From Brachionus plicatilis (Eukaryota > Rotifera > Eurotatoria > Ploima > Brachionidae): a stretch of 64,000 nucleotides of DNA. Location of the stretch: the NCBI GenBank assembly GCA_010279815.1, contig QEOQ01000221.1:103088-167087 (forward strand), in the 5' to 3' direction. The notes under the pieces were generated by a model that did no database searches, had not been told where the DNA came from, and saw only the letters and a program-made list of their open reading frames with translations. Below, piece after piece: positions 37,701 to 47,624 of this stretch. A program made the translations under genes and the position numbers. The stretch's first letter is position 1. Each line of letters opens with the position of its first letter.

Positions 37701-40700
37701 TTTTATAAAAAATCAGAATTGTTTAAAAGTCACAAGTCTCAAGTAAGGTCCAAGTCCGGACTTTTTTTAAAATTTTTTTTAATGACTTAGACTTTATTTT
37801 GGGACTTTTAAACAACTTTGTTAAAAATTGAAAAAAAATGAAAAATAAAAACAATTTTTTGGCCTGAAGATTATTGTTTCCGATGTGTAAAACCTTGCAC
37901 TTATCATCATTTAACATTTTTTGGTCCAGTTATTTCCTAAAAATGATACTTTGACTGAAAAATCTGAAATTCAAAAAATAAAATTCAAGTTGTTTTTTTT
38001 AATTAAAATTTTATCTACATTTTTAATTGATTTATTTAAGGTGCAACATCTAAATATAATGAGACTGTAGGTAAATTATTCGAAAAATTTCAAAAATTTT
38101 ATTTAAATAAAAATGTAATTTTTAAGAGTGTCAAACTGCTTTTGTAAGCAATAGCTATGAGCCTTCAAAAGCTTTAATGTCCTTAAAAAATTATCATGTA
38201 TTTCGATATAAAGACTCTTGCTATTTTGCGTCAAAATTCGAGCTGAAATTTCATCAATCGACAAACGAATGCCGAAAGAGAAATAACTCTGATTTATTTT
38301 ACATAAATAATGACCAAGAAATCGACCATATCTGGCATATTGAAAATAAAATTTCAATTTTTTTAAACCAAAGATTGATAGATAAAGAAAACGATGGAAC
38401 GCCAGACGAAAAACACTATCACATCGGCTTAAGATTTAATTCACAAAATAACCACTGGTTTTGGTCGAATGGATTAGAATTTAACCAAAATTTTAACCAA
38501 AAAATTAAAAATGATATCTCCAAAATTGGCCAGGGTTTTTCAGCTTATTTTTTGTTTGTTACTGGAAAGACAACTACACTCGCAGTTTCACCAAGAAATA
38601 GTTCCAGAAAAAATTTCATTTGTCGTCTAAGTAAAAATTGAATTTTTTTTTTCCAAATAAAAAATATTTATTTATTTTTTTAGTAATAGATCATTGTTTT
38701 AATAATAAAAAATGTGGTCCCAATGGGTCGTGTCAAAATGATTATTTTAACAAAGGATACAAGTGTTCATGCGATTTATTCAGTGACGGAGATCATTGTG
38801 AATTTTGTACAAAATTTTTTTTTAAATATTTTAAAAATAAATTTTATTTTTTTCAAGGGTCCATTCAGAGTGTTCAAATATTAATTTGCTTCTTAGTTTT
38901 TGTTGCAGTCTTTATTGTCAAATTAGTGGTAAAAATAAGTAAAAAAATACAAAACAAAAGGAAAATATCAGTGTAATTAGTTTAAACTTATAAAAATAAA
39001 TTTATTTTTTATTTTTTTTAAAGATACAATCAAAAATTTAATTTGGACAAATATCAAAAAAAAAGCAAAAATAATAATTTTTTCTTATTAATCGTGCTAT
39101 TCACTTCAGTATTTTTGTTATTTTTATTTTTCTCAATTTATTTTAAATTTGAGCAAAATGCTCAAAATGTTAACAAAATATGTTCATGGATTATTCTTTA
39201 TGATCAAAAGACAATTTTTATTCCCATATTTTTAACATTAGTTCTTTACTTGAACAAAAATAGCTCGGTTTTTGAGACACCATTGGATCCGTTCAGCAAA
39301 CAGGATCGTTTTATAACAAGTCTTGTATTTCTGGACTATTTTTATCGAATTTTAAAATTATTCAATTTATCCAATATTTTTCCAAGCTCGATAATCATCA
39401 GTCGAACAGAAAATGTTTTAAATTTTAACTTTTCAAATTACACATTTTTTAGAGAAATTTTATATAAAATTTTTGATGTAATTCAAATTGGAATTGATTT
39501 CTTTCCAATTCTACTCTGTCTTGAATTAAAATCTAAATGCTTTTTCAACTATTTTATTTGTTTTATCTACTTGGTCCTGAAATTTACTCAAATGTTTTTC
39601 AAAGAAATTATTTGCAGTCAAATGGCATCTTTTGATCTGGAACTTTGGACCCATCAATTCTTAATTTTTCTAGCAGCCATAATTTTTATGTTGAAAATTT
39701 TTAAACTAAAAAATATTAAAAAATCACCTTCAAATGAATTTTTGTACACAAAACAAATTCTCTGCAAACAAAAGAGTTCACCAATTTTTTCCAATTTTTA
39801 TCAATACAACAAATTCTATCGGTTTCCTAAACAATTTATAATAACAAACAGCATAGCTTTATTTCTTATAAACCATGCCAGTTACAAATTGTACAAAAAT
39901 TCCCAGACTTTCATAGCTACATGTGTTAAATTTGTCAATATTGGGCTTTTGTTTTTAAGTGGCGAAAAACATTTAAAACCTGACTTAAATTTGATAAATT
40001 TAATTGAAAATTTGAGTAAAATTTTCCACCAAATAATAACCACTTCAATAATAATCGCTTATCTAATAAGTTTAGGACAAATTTTTTTGGAAATTCGAGC
40101 TTACAAAAGTCGAGTATTAAGAGCTTATGGAGGAATACATGAAAAAGTACTTGGTCCAAATCAGCTGGCAAATTCAAAAATAATCTCGGCTTCAATCCAT
40201 TTTAGTGGCTACAAAATTGCCTATTGCTTATGGGGCTACTCTAATTTGTTATTTTTCACCATGTTATGTGCTATTATAATCAGATTTCTTGTTAGTTTTA
40301 AGACTTTTTTAATTTTAATTGTAAAATTAATTCTACCTTGTACAATTTTCTATTTTTTTAAAAAATTCATGATAAGAAGTTTGGCCTCGTTGATTCTCAC
40401 AGACCAAAAAGAAAATTTAAATCTTAGAAATGAAAAAATTTATTTTTTCACAAATTATCTAGGCTTTTTTTTTCACTGTTTTTTTACTTGGTTTATGTGT
40501 GTTGTGCGTTTTTTTTTGTCATTTTTTGGCTGTCTAATTTTTGCCTTCAGATTAGATAATAGTGTTTACAGTCGTAAAATGGAGAAAATAGACCCAGGTT
40601 TTATTAGCTATGCATCGTTTGTACACATGGAAGTTTACATGAGTCATCCTATCAAGCTTGCTTTTTGCCAAATTGTTGGAGTAAACTCGAAGAAGGGAAA

Positions 40701-40869
40701 AGTTTTGAAATTCAGAAACAAATGGTTTTTATTTTATACTTTAATAAAAAATCCACAATTGAAAAATTACCGCAAAAAATGCAACATGAAAAATTCAAAT
40801 ATACAAAGAAACTTTTTGGTTTTTACTCAAAAAGCTGATTATGAGCCGGGCAGTGAATTTTTAATATGA
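34721..40869 (+). CDS. CTLD-EGF-STRA6-like multipass receptor, copy 2 (909 aa)
   Basis: Six exons join in frame: 34721-34832, 38041-38070 (30-base microexon), 38127-38630, 38684-38816 corrected to end at 38806, 38858-38972, 39024-40869. Exon 1 is a signal peptide exon of 112 nt, the same length as in copy 1. The lectin-like domain (about residues 49-215) has C-Q-T-A-F, D-S-C-Y-F, H-Y-H-I-G-L, H-W-F-W-S-N-G and F-I-C-R. The EGF module (about 218-256) is followed by W-S-I-Q-S-V and a membrane helix. The STRA6-like body shares N/D-P-F-S-K-Q-D-R-F, Y-K-I-A-Y-C-L-W-G-Y, G-F-I-S-Y-A-S-F-V-H-M-E-V and F-Y-T-L-I-K-N-P-Q-L with copy 1. It lacks copy 1's Thr/acidic loop and is more AT-rich in codon use. 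It begins 184 bases after the copy-1 stop. AATAAA at 40937. The exon-4 donor at 38807 was chosen because it restores C-E-F-W, matching C-E-K-W in copy 1. Confidence 0.83.
35657..35704. repeat. hairpin in copy-2 intron 1
   Basis: CAGGTTAACCAGATCAGAG is followed after about 11 bases by its near-perfect reverse complement CTCTGATCAGGTTGACCTA. The stem would be about 19 bp with two mismatches. It stands out as GC-richer than the flanks. It could be a hairpin RNA or the core of a small inverted-repeat element. Confidence 0.45.
36641..36677 (+). repeat. LINE 3' terminus (isolated copy)
   Basis: TAGCTCGATACAGATAAACA followed by AATTAATAAATAAAC matches the 3' ends at 42707-42753 and 11541-11588. It marks a short, old, 5'-truncated LINE insertion in intron 1 of the second STRA6-like gene. 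Confidence 0.45.
37714..37820. mobile_element. short copy of the hAT-like CAGAGTTG MITE
   Basis: It runs from CAGAATTGTTTAAAAGTCAC to GACTTTTAAACAACTTTG, 107 bases. The 8-base flanks TAAAAAAT (37706-37713) and TTAAAAAT (37821-37828) agree at 7 of 8 positions. Directly beyond, on the minus strand at 37865-37917, a Asn-Asp-Asp-Lys-Cys-Lys-Val-Leu-His-Ile-Gly segment resembles the D-K-C-K-V-M-H-I-G box of jockey/CR1-type reverse transcriptases, a tiny LINE relic. Confidence 0.65.
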
Positions 40870-41094
40870 ATTTTCAAAGTATCAAATATGAAATTGCAAT
40901 TTAATTGAATTAAAAAAAAAATCTGTTTTTTGTACAAATAAATTTAAAATTGAATCTAAAAATTTTAATTTTCTTATTACCTTGGCTAGGAGTAAAATTC
41001 GCTCTAAAAATAGACCTAAAAATTATTGTATATTAACTTTTTAAAAAATTTAATTAATAAGGATTAACGACAAATTAATCATTTAATATAAAAA

Positions 41095-42755
41095 AAGAGT
41101 TTTCAGCCTTTTTTTTGATATTTCTAAAGCCTTTGATAGGGTTTGGCATGAAGGTTTTTAAATTGATTAAAATAAATCCACCTCATTACTCGACTATCTG
41201 GATTAGATCCTTTTTAGACTCTAGGACATTTAAGGTAAATGTGAATGACATTCTTCATTTATAACAAAAAGGGGAACCTAGAAAATAAGATTAATACAGT
41301 GGTGATTTCATAACAATATTTTACGAAAAATTACGTAAAATACCGTAAATTAACCAAATTTTACCATATTTTACGTAAATTAACGTAAAATCCGAAAAGT
41401 GAAAAAGAAGTATTTTACGAAAAATTACGTAAATTTTCATGATTTTGGGATAATTTTGGTAAAATTAAAAACGGGAAATTCAAAATTCAAAATTTTTTGA
41501 AAAAATGTCTTTTTTTTCCAAAAATTGAAAATTTAAGACAGTTTTTTTTTTCATAAATTGGTCAAAAAAATAGTTATTTTTAAATTGTTGTTAAAAAAGC
41601 TTTCCTAAATTTTCGATTTTCGGAAAAAAAAGACATTTTTTCAAAAAATTTTGAATTTTGAATTTGCCGTTTTTAATTTTACCAAATTTTACTAAAATTA
41701 TCCCAAAATCATGAAAATTTACGTAATTTTTCGTAAAATACTTCTTTTTCACTTTTCGGATTTTACGTTAATATACGTAAAATGTGGTAAAATTTGGTTA
41801 ATTTACGGTATTTTACGTAATTTTTCGTAAAATATTGTTATGAAATCACCACTGTAAATACATCAACGAACTAGAACAATGGCTTATTAAATGGAAAATG
41901 AAGATATCAGTTGAAAAGTCGTGTTCAGTAGTCTTTTCTAGGTACAAAAAAGAGAATGATAATCTAAACTTAAAAATATATGGAAACAGAATAGTGAGCC
42001 AAAAAGAAATCAAGTTTCTTGGTATTAAATTTGATTCTAAGTTAAACTTTAATATACTGGTAGACGAAATTAAAGAACGCTGCAATAAAAGACTAAATAT
42101 TATTAAGATATTGTCAAACAAAAAATGGGGTCTTAATCAAAACACACTAGGAAATTTATATAAATCTTTAGTCGGATCAATCTTAGACTATTCTTTTCCT
42201 TGGTTAAATTCATTTTCAGAAAATAATATCAAAAAACTACAAGCAATTCAGAATACAGCAGTCAGGTCTATTCATAAGTTTAAATATGATACTCCCTCCA
42301 ACATCGTGCATCATGAGGCTTTTAATAAACTAAAATTACTAACAGTCTCGAATCGGCTTTTTGAATTGAGTGAGAGATATGTTGGGACAGGACTGAGTCA
42401 TTATATTCCATTGGTTGAAAGACTGGTGAAGGAATACAAAGAAGGTTTCGAATCAAGATATATTGAATACCCTACTCCATTGTGCAATTGCTACCTTACT
42501 ATTTCTTCTAATTTATCTGAAACTTGAACTATGCAAACATGTGCCACATGCAACAATCTATTCCAATTTATGTCTTTTCAACTTTCATTTTTTTAGCTTA
42601 TTTACTTTATTTTGATTCTTTTTTTTACCTCATTTTATTAACTTTAATTTTATTTTTATTTTATTTCATTTTTATTTTATTTTTTTTTATTTTTTTTTTA
42701 ACTTGTTCTGAAGGAGCTCGGTACAGAAAACAAATAAATAAATAAATAAAAAATT
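41095..42755 (+). mobile_element. jockey-like LINE reverse-transcriptase relic, split by a MITE
   Basis: Upstream of the insertion, 41107-41160 encodes Phe-Asp-Ile-Ser-Lys-Ala-Phe-Asp-Arg-Val-Trp-His and 41165-41265 encodes Ser-Phe-Leu-Asp-Ser-Arg-Thr-Phe-Lys-Val, both reverse-transcriptase boxes in different frames. After the palindromic element (41297-41854) the frame 41857-42527 resumes with N-E-L-E-Q-W, K-E-I-K-F-L-G-I and a long thumb region typical of jockey-like elements. The catalytic YADD core is missing, so sequence was lost around the insertion. The 3' end at about 42707-42753 is GAAGGAGCTCGGTACAGAAA followed by an AATA microsatellite tail. Confidence 0.8.
41297..41854. mobile_element. 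558-bp palindromic MITE, TA-flanked, CAGTGGTG termini
   Basis: It starts CAGTGGTGATTTCATAACAA and ends with the exact reverse complement. Complementarity continues with few mismatches for about 250 bases per arm, leaving a small centre. TA dinucleotides at 41295-41296 and 41855-41856 are the target duplication expected for Tc1/mariner-type mobilisation. The arms are packed with TTTTACGTAAAATTACG-like words. Half copies or relatives occur at 1010-1212, 10560-10880 and 61440-61680. Confidence 0.8.
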
Positions 42756-42841
42756 AGGACATCTACCTGATAAACAAGTAAAAAACGAAGATAAGGATTA
42801 ATGTAATCAAAATAACAGAAATTAAGTTTATTTTAGGGAAT

Positions 42842-43276
42842 AGTACATATGTTTGCAAAAATTATGTTTGCAGACAAAAATAAGTTCGCACATATATGCG
42901 CAGCAAAAGTTACAAGAATTAGAATTCAGTAAACTTCGTACCGGTAAATTTTATAGTAAAGCTACAGATAAGGAAATTCGAATTTATCATATGTGCACTA
43001 CATTTGACAAAGATGATATTTAAGGTTTCTTAAGTGGTATGGCTCAAAATTTATGTGAATAAGGCTCTAAATAAATAATAATAGTCTTCCTTAAGTTTTT
43101 TTTTCAAATTTTTTTTCTAAATTAAATTTTTGTAATTTTTGATGTTTTTTTTATTCAATAAAATTTATCAAAAATCAAAGTATTTTGCTAATTTTTTAAT
43201 GTTAAAATATCTTATTTGAACATTTTTTGCGAACATATTTCTGTGAACATAGTTCGACTGTTGCGAACATACGTAT
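42842..43276. mobile_element. inverted-repeat element with a coding-like fragment
   Basis: The left end TACATATGTTTGCAAAAATT and the reverse complement of the right end (TACGTATGTTCGCAACAGTC) are related and continue through TATGTTYRCAGA and RTTCGCA words for about 50 bases. Inside, 42878-43021 gives about 47 open codons with coding-like balance, including Phe-Ser-Lys-Leu-Arg-Thr-Gly-Lys-Phe-Tyr, ending in TAA. I read this as the tail of a lost transposase in a non-autonomous element, family not recognised. Confidence 0.4.
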
Positions 43277-43529
43277 TGCTGCCTTATTTTAAGATACATA
43301 TTTGTTTCAATTAGATCAAATTAGCTTTCAAAGAAATAAAATAGTTACTAACTAAATCATATTAGACATTATTTAATTTAATTGTACTAACAAAAAATAA
43401 TTGACACTTACATCAGTATTTTTGTTTTTTTAAAATATTATTTGCGAATCTAAATCTTAAAAGTAAACAAATCAAAAACTTAACCACTAAAATAAAATCG
43501 TATTTTGAATCTAAATCATCAAAGAAGGG

Positions 43530-43690
43530 CTGATACAAAAGCAAGAAATACCGTTTGTCAAGTGGAAATGTTTAACAGCTGCTTGGCATCTTCCTCTTTG
43601 AAAGTTCTTTCTTGTGAAAATGACTCCGCCAGATATGTCTTTGACAATTTGAATATAAATCAAATAATTCCATTTTGACACCAGGTAATA
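43530..43690 (-). pseudogene. possible protein-kinase-like exon remnant
   Basis: On the minus strand one frame gives Gln-Ile-Val-Lys-Asp-Ile-Ser-Gly-Gly-Val-Ile-Phe-Thr and an adjacent frame gives Glu-Arg-Thr-Phe-Lys-Glu-Glu-Asp-Ala-Lys-Gln-Leu-Leu. Together these resemble the hinge and following helix of calcium/calmodulin-type kinases, split by a frameshift. The segment is GC-richer than its surroundings. No other kinase motif is nearby. The call rests on about 35 residues and could be chance. Confidence 0.25.
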
Positions 43691-43965
43691 ATTTCATGAG
43701 TTTTTAATGCCGAATATTATTTTTAAATTGTTCCAATATTTAACCTGAATTTTTTCCTCAAAAAACTCAAAACATGTCTTTGCTCATGAACATTGCTTTT
43801 AGATTGCTATTGAAACTTTAATATCTCAAATGTTTTTTTAAAGAATAATTACAAATATTATATTGTGTTAAAAAAAAAATAAAATTTTCTGTAAAATTTA
43901 TTTATAACAAATTATTTAATTATCTCTCACAATTTAAATCTCTGCATCAAATGGGTCTAGACTAT

Positions 43966-45462
43966 TTAATTTTTACTTTGAACATTTATGACAATTCGAC
44001 GAGATTTGCTCAAAAAGATTTCGTCTACAATCAAAATCAAAATTTCAATTATCTCAGCAAAACTTAAAACACTAATTCCAATAAAAAGACCTAATAGTCC
44101 ACCAATACTTGAGACCAAATCTACAATATCCATTTTTTCCAACTCTTCAATACTCTCATACTCCAATGAATCATAAAAAACATTAACCTTGAATGAATTT
44201 TCCTTTACATAATCTAATGAATAATTTTTCGAAGAATTTTTCTTTTTCATTAATTCAACTAAACCATTGGCAACCAGATCAGTTGGGTAATCGGTAAGAG
44301 ATACCGTATAGTCGTATTCTATTCTTTCACATTCCAAAGGACAATCTTTTTCGCATTTCTTACTCACATCTGAATTGGAAAAAAATTCGATAAACTGTAG
44401 CGATAAACATTTAAATTCATTTTTGGAATTACAAATCGGTGACAATTTAAAAAAGGGTTTATTTGGGTCTGAACACTTACATTCTGAAATAAGTCTACTC
44501 TGATAGCATACTTCAAAACAAAGATATTGGGAATAGGACTCTGCCTGAGTCTTGGTTGCTTGGTATATTTCAGAAGAGAAAAATTTTGAATGGTCTTCTA
44601 AGCAGTCGCTGTATGGATGGGGAATTTTTTTAATCATTCTTTTTCTAACATTGATGTTGGTTATATATTTAGATGCCACATTTATTCCACGCCACGGATT
44701 TACTCTGGTTTTTGGATCAAATAGTGAAATATGAATTCCTCTGGATTCACTCAAGTCTGTAAATTCGTCAATTGTTTTTGAAAGAAATTCCATTCTAAAG
44801 CCATAAATTGATCCCACATTTGTCTGCTTGGAGAATTCTTTCCGGCTTCCATTTCTGTATTTCCCAGTGTTGAATAAATAACAACTACCAAAATAGTTTT
44901 CCAAATACCAAATAAATTCCTCGGTTTCACAACTTTGAATTCCAAAAAAGCAGCTTACCATATATGAATCTAGATTGAAACCAAATGATTTTTTGGTTTC
45001 GTCAGAAACATTGTAATCAAATGATTTTAATCTAGCATAGTAGTTAAAATAGTCGATGTTTGAGCTCTCTTGATAAATTGACGAAACTATCTGAGAAAAA
45101 AAGCTTGAATTAAGAATATTTCCAATATTTGAAGAATTAACTAATTCAGTTTTAAAATTGTAGCCTTGAGGCGTCAGAAACATTTCGTTGTGGCATATTG
45201 ATAAAGCCGGCAATTCCAAAGGCAGCTTAATCTTACGCCGTACAATAGTAGTAACCTCATATTTTGTATAATTAACCACGCTTTTTATGACAAAAAAGCA
45301 GCAAAATCCGATGCTCAAGAGAATACAAAGTGTCCAAATGATCTTCAGAATTGGTTTTTCATTTTTGAAGATTTTTGGAAATCCATGACTGCTTGAATCC
45401 AATATCCAATTTTTTAGCTTGTTCTTTAAATTTTTGTTTGAGCCTTGTGTAGAGCTGATCAT
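43966..45462 (-). CDS. DEG/ENaC family sodium channel subunit, 498 aa, intronless
   Basis: The frame starts at the ATG at 45460-45462 and is uninterrupted. The cytosolic N-terminus carries the His-Gly gating motif (H26-G27-F-P). A first membrane helix spans about residues 40-65, followed by L-P-A-L-S-I-C-H, equivalent to the family's F-P-A-V-T-I-C box. The large ectodomain is Cys-rich with the C-x-x-x-C-Y, C-K-C and C-P-L-E-C patterns of the palm and thumb. The second helix, about 447-475, contains G-L-F-I-G-I-S-V-L-S with the G-x-S selectivity filter, then the acidic residue of F-A-E. Length is near the family's usual 500-600. Such channels are trimeric, amiloride-sensitive and gated by peptides, acid or touch; the stimulus cannot be read here. 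The absence of introns beside intron-rich neighbours could mean retroposition. A TTTATT (AATAAA on the coding strand) lies near 43898. Confidence 0.92.
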   Translation of the reverse strand: MISSTQGSNKNLKNKLKNWILDSSSHGFPKIFKNEKPILKIIWTLCILLSIGFCCFFVIKSVVNYTKYEVTTIVRRKIKLPLELPALSICHNEMFLTPQGYNFKTELVNSSNIGNILNSSFFSQIVSSIYQESSNIDYFNYYARLKSFDYNVSDETKKSFGFNLDSYMVSCFFGIQSCETEEFIWYLENYFGSCYLFNTGKYRNGSRKEFSKQTNVGSIYGFRMEFLSKTIDEFTDLSESRGIHISLFDPKTRVNPWRGINVASKYITNINVRKRMIKKIPHPYSDCLEDHSKFFSSEIYQATKTQAESYSQYLCFEVCYQSRLISECKCSDPNKPFFKLSPICNSKNEFKCLSLQFIEFFSNSDVSKKCEKDCPLECERIEYDYTVSLTDYPTDLVANGLVELMKKKNSSKNYSLDYVKENSFKVNVFYDSLEYESIEELEKMDIVDLVSSIGGLLGLFIGISVLSFAEIIEILILIVDEIFLSKSRRIVINVQSKN

Positions 45463-47624
45463 TTTTTCTTATTGAAAAAAGATTTGATTTTTATTGATAA
45501 AAAAAATTTATTTAAATCGATAAAAAAATGTGAGGCACATTTTTATTTAAAAAGTGTAAATAAAAAGCTTTTTATTTTTTTTTAATTCTGTTTATTCTTT
45601 AAAAACAAATTTAGTTCGTGGCATAATTTAATTAATTTAACTATTTTTTTTTTAACTTTATTGTTGTGCTTAAAAAAAAAAAAGTTATGAGTTCTTTGGT
45701 TTGTTCCGATTTTACAGGATTTTTTTTAATGTAGAACTTAAGTTAAAATTTATTTTCTAAATAATGATACTGAAAAAATTTTTCTAGTTTAAAACTTTTT
45801 CTGATTAAAATTTTTAATGGTATTTAAAAAAGTCAATCTAGTTCAATTGACATTTAATAAATTAAGCTTGATATATTATAAATTTTTAAATTAATCGATC
45901 TTCATTTTGAGGCATAAAAAATCATCAAAAAATAATAAATGAAATTTTTTAAGTCATTTTGCTCTGTTTATTTTAATTTTTTTTTAACTTTGTGCTAATT
46001 TTATTTAACAATTTCAATCTTAAATTTTAAAATTAAATTCAGCATAAATTTCATTGAAAAATAATAAAATTAAGTAATTGAGAAAAGAAGTTTTCGATTT
46101 TTTTTTATTGATAAATTACAGGCAAGTTTAAAAAATCTAAGTTCAAGATCAAGTAAAAAAAATTTTAATAAACAAATTTTCCTTTTCAAAATGTATTTTG
46201 TTCACCAGTTTTTACATTTTACATTATTTAAAAATTACACTAATCTCTTTAGAATGAGATGCATTTTGACTCTTTAGAAATAATAATAATAATAAAAAGT
46301 AATTAGAAATTAAATTTAATGTCTTCAAAAAAAAATGAAAAGTAATTGACAAAAAAAGAAAAAATAACCGGAAATAAAAAAGATTCTTTTGAAACTGAAA
46401 ATTTTATTTTTTTAAAATTTAATTTTTTGTAATATTTTTCATTTATTTTTTTGAAAATTATTCAAAAGAAGACCTGGAAAAAAATTATCGAAACCATAGT
46501 GAAAATGTTTTAATAACAATAAATTCGAATGTCATCTTATTTACTTTTCTGAAGGCAATAAACATAGAAACAATTGTTAATTTCCTTACTTTGACTTCAA
46601 TCTACTTATTTTTAAATGGATAAATGTTTTGCAAGAATAAATCAATCTAAAGAAATGTTGCTTATTAAAATAAATCCTTTTAGACTCAGAATAGAAAGCT
46701 ATTTTTTTTACTTAAAGCTTTTCTGAATTTGGTGTTAAAAGTGAAAGGAATGATATTTCCGCGGTAGTTGTATGCAGATTTAAAAAAATATAAAAAAATT
46801 TATTCCAAAAATATTTGTAGAAAAGATCGATCTTTTGATTTTATTACTTATTTAGAATTTTAATATTTGAAATTAATTTTTAAATTTAATTCTAATTTTG
46901 AATGCTAGATACAAATACTTTTGAAACAAAAAATTTCAAAATAAACTACAAAAAATCAATTTAAAAAAATTTAGATTTAAATATCGATTTTATCAATGGA
47001 TTTAGAAAAAAATTTTTTTAATCTAAATATAAAGCATGTAACATTGAAATTATTTAAATAAATTTTATTATCTAAATAAAAACTCTTTGAATTTAAATGA
47101 TATTTTGAATTGATCCTCAACTTCAAGATGCCTTTAATTTTCAATAAAAAAAAAGAGAAAAATTCAAACTAAATGATTTATTAAAACTTTTAAAAATATT
47201 TTTGCTTTGCAAAAAAAATATGGATCTGAAAATTTAAAAAAAAATTGGTGGTCAGTATTTTTGTTTAACCCATTTTTGTCAATTTCAACAAATAAACAAT
47301 TTTAGATAAATAAAATAATAAATTTCTAAATTTTTGCAACAATCTGTATTATTTTAGCAGGTAAATTGTTAACTTACTAATGAATTTAGCGTTCAGCTAG
47401 TGAAGGTAAATTAGCTGGATGACGTTTAAAATTTTCCTCCAAAATAACACTGTTTAAAATTTAACTTTTCGTCCAAAAATACATGCATAGAAAATTTGAA
47501 AATTTTAACTTTATTAAAAAAAGAAAAAAAAATCTTAATACGTGTTCAACCTAATCGAAATTTAAAATAAAAAAAAATATACTTTTTTTTTCTTCAAAAA
47601 AATTCCTAATCTATTAATTTTAAG
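45463..47624. other. AT-rich intergenic region between divergent genes
   Basis: This 2.2-kb stretch separates the start of the DEG/ENaC gene (minus) from the start of RPN1 (plus), so it should hold both promoters. I see only poly-A/T runs and short AT-rich words, with no coding segment, inverted repeat or recognisable regulatory element. Confidence 0.5.
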
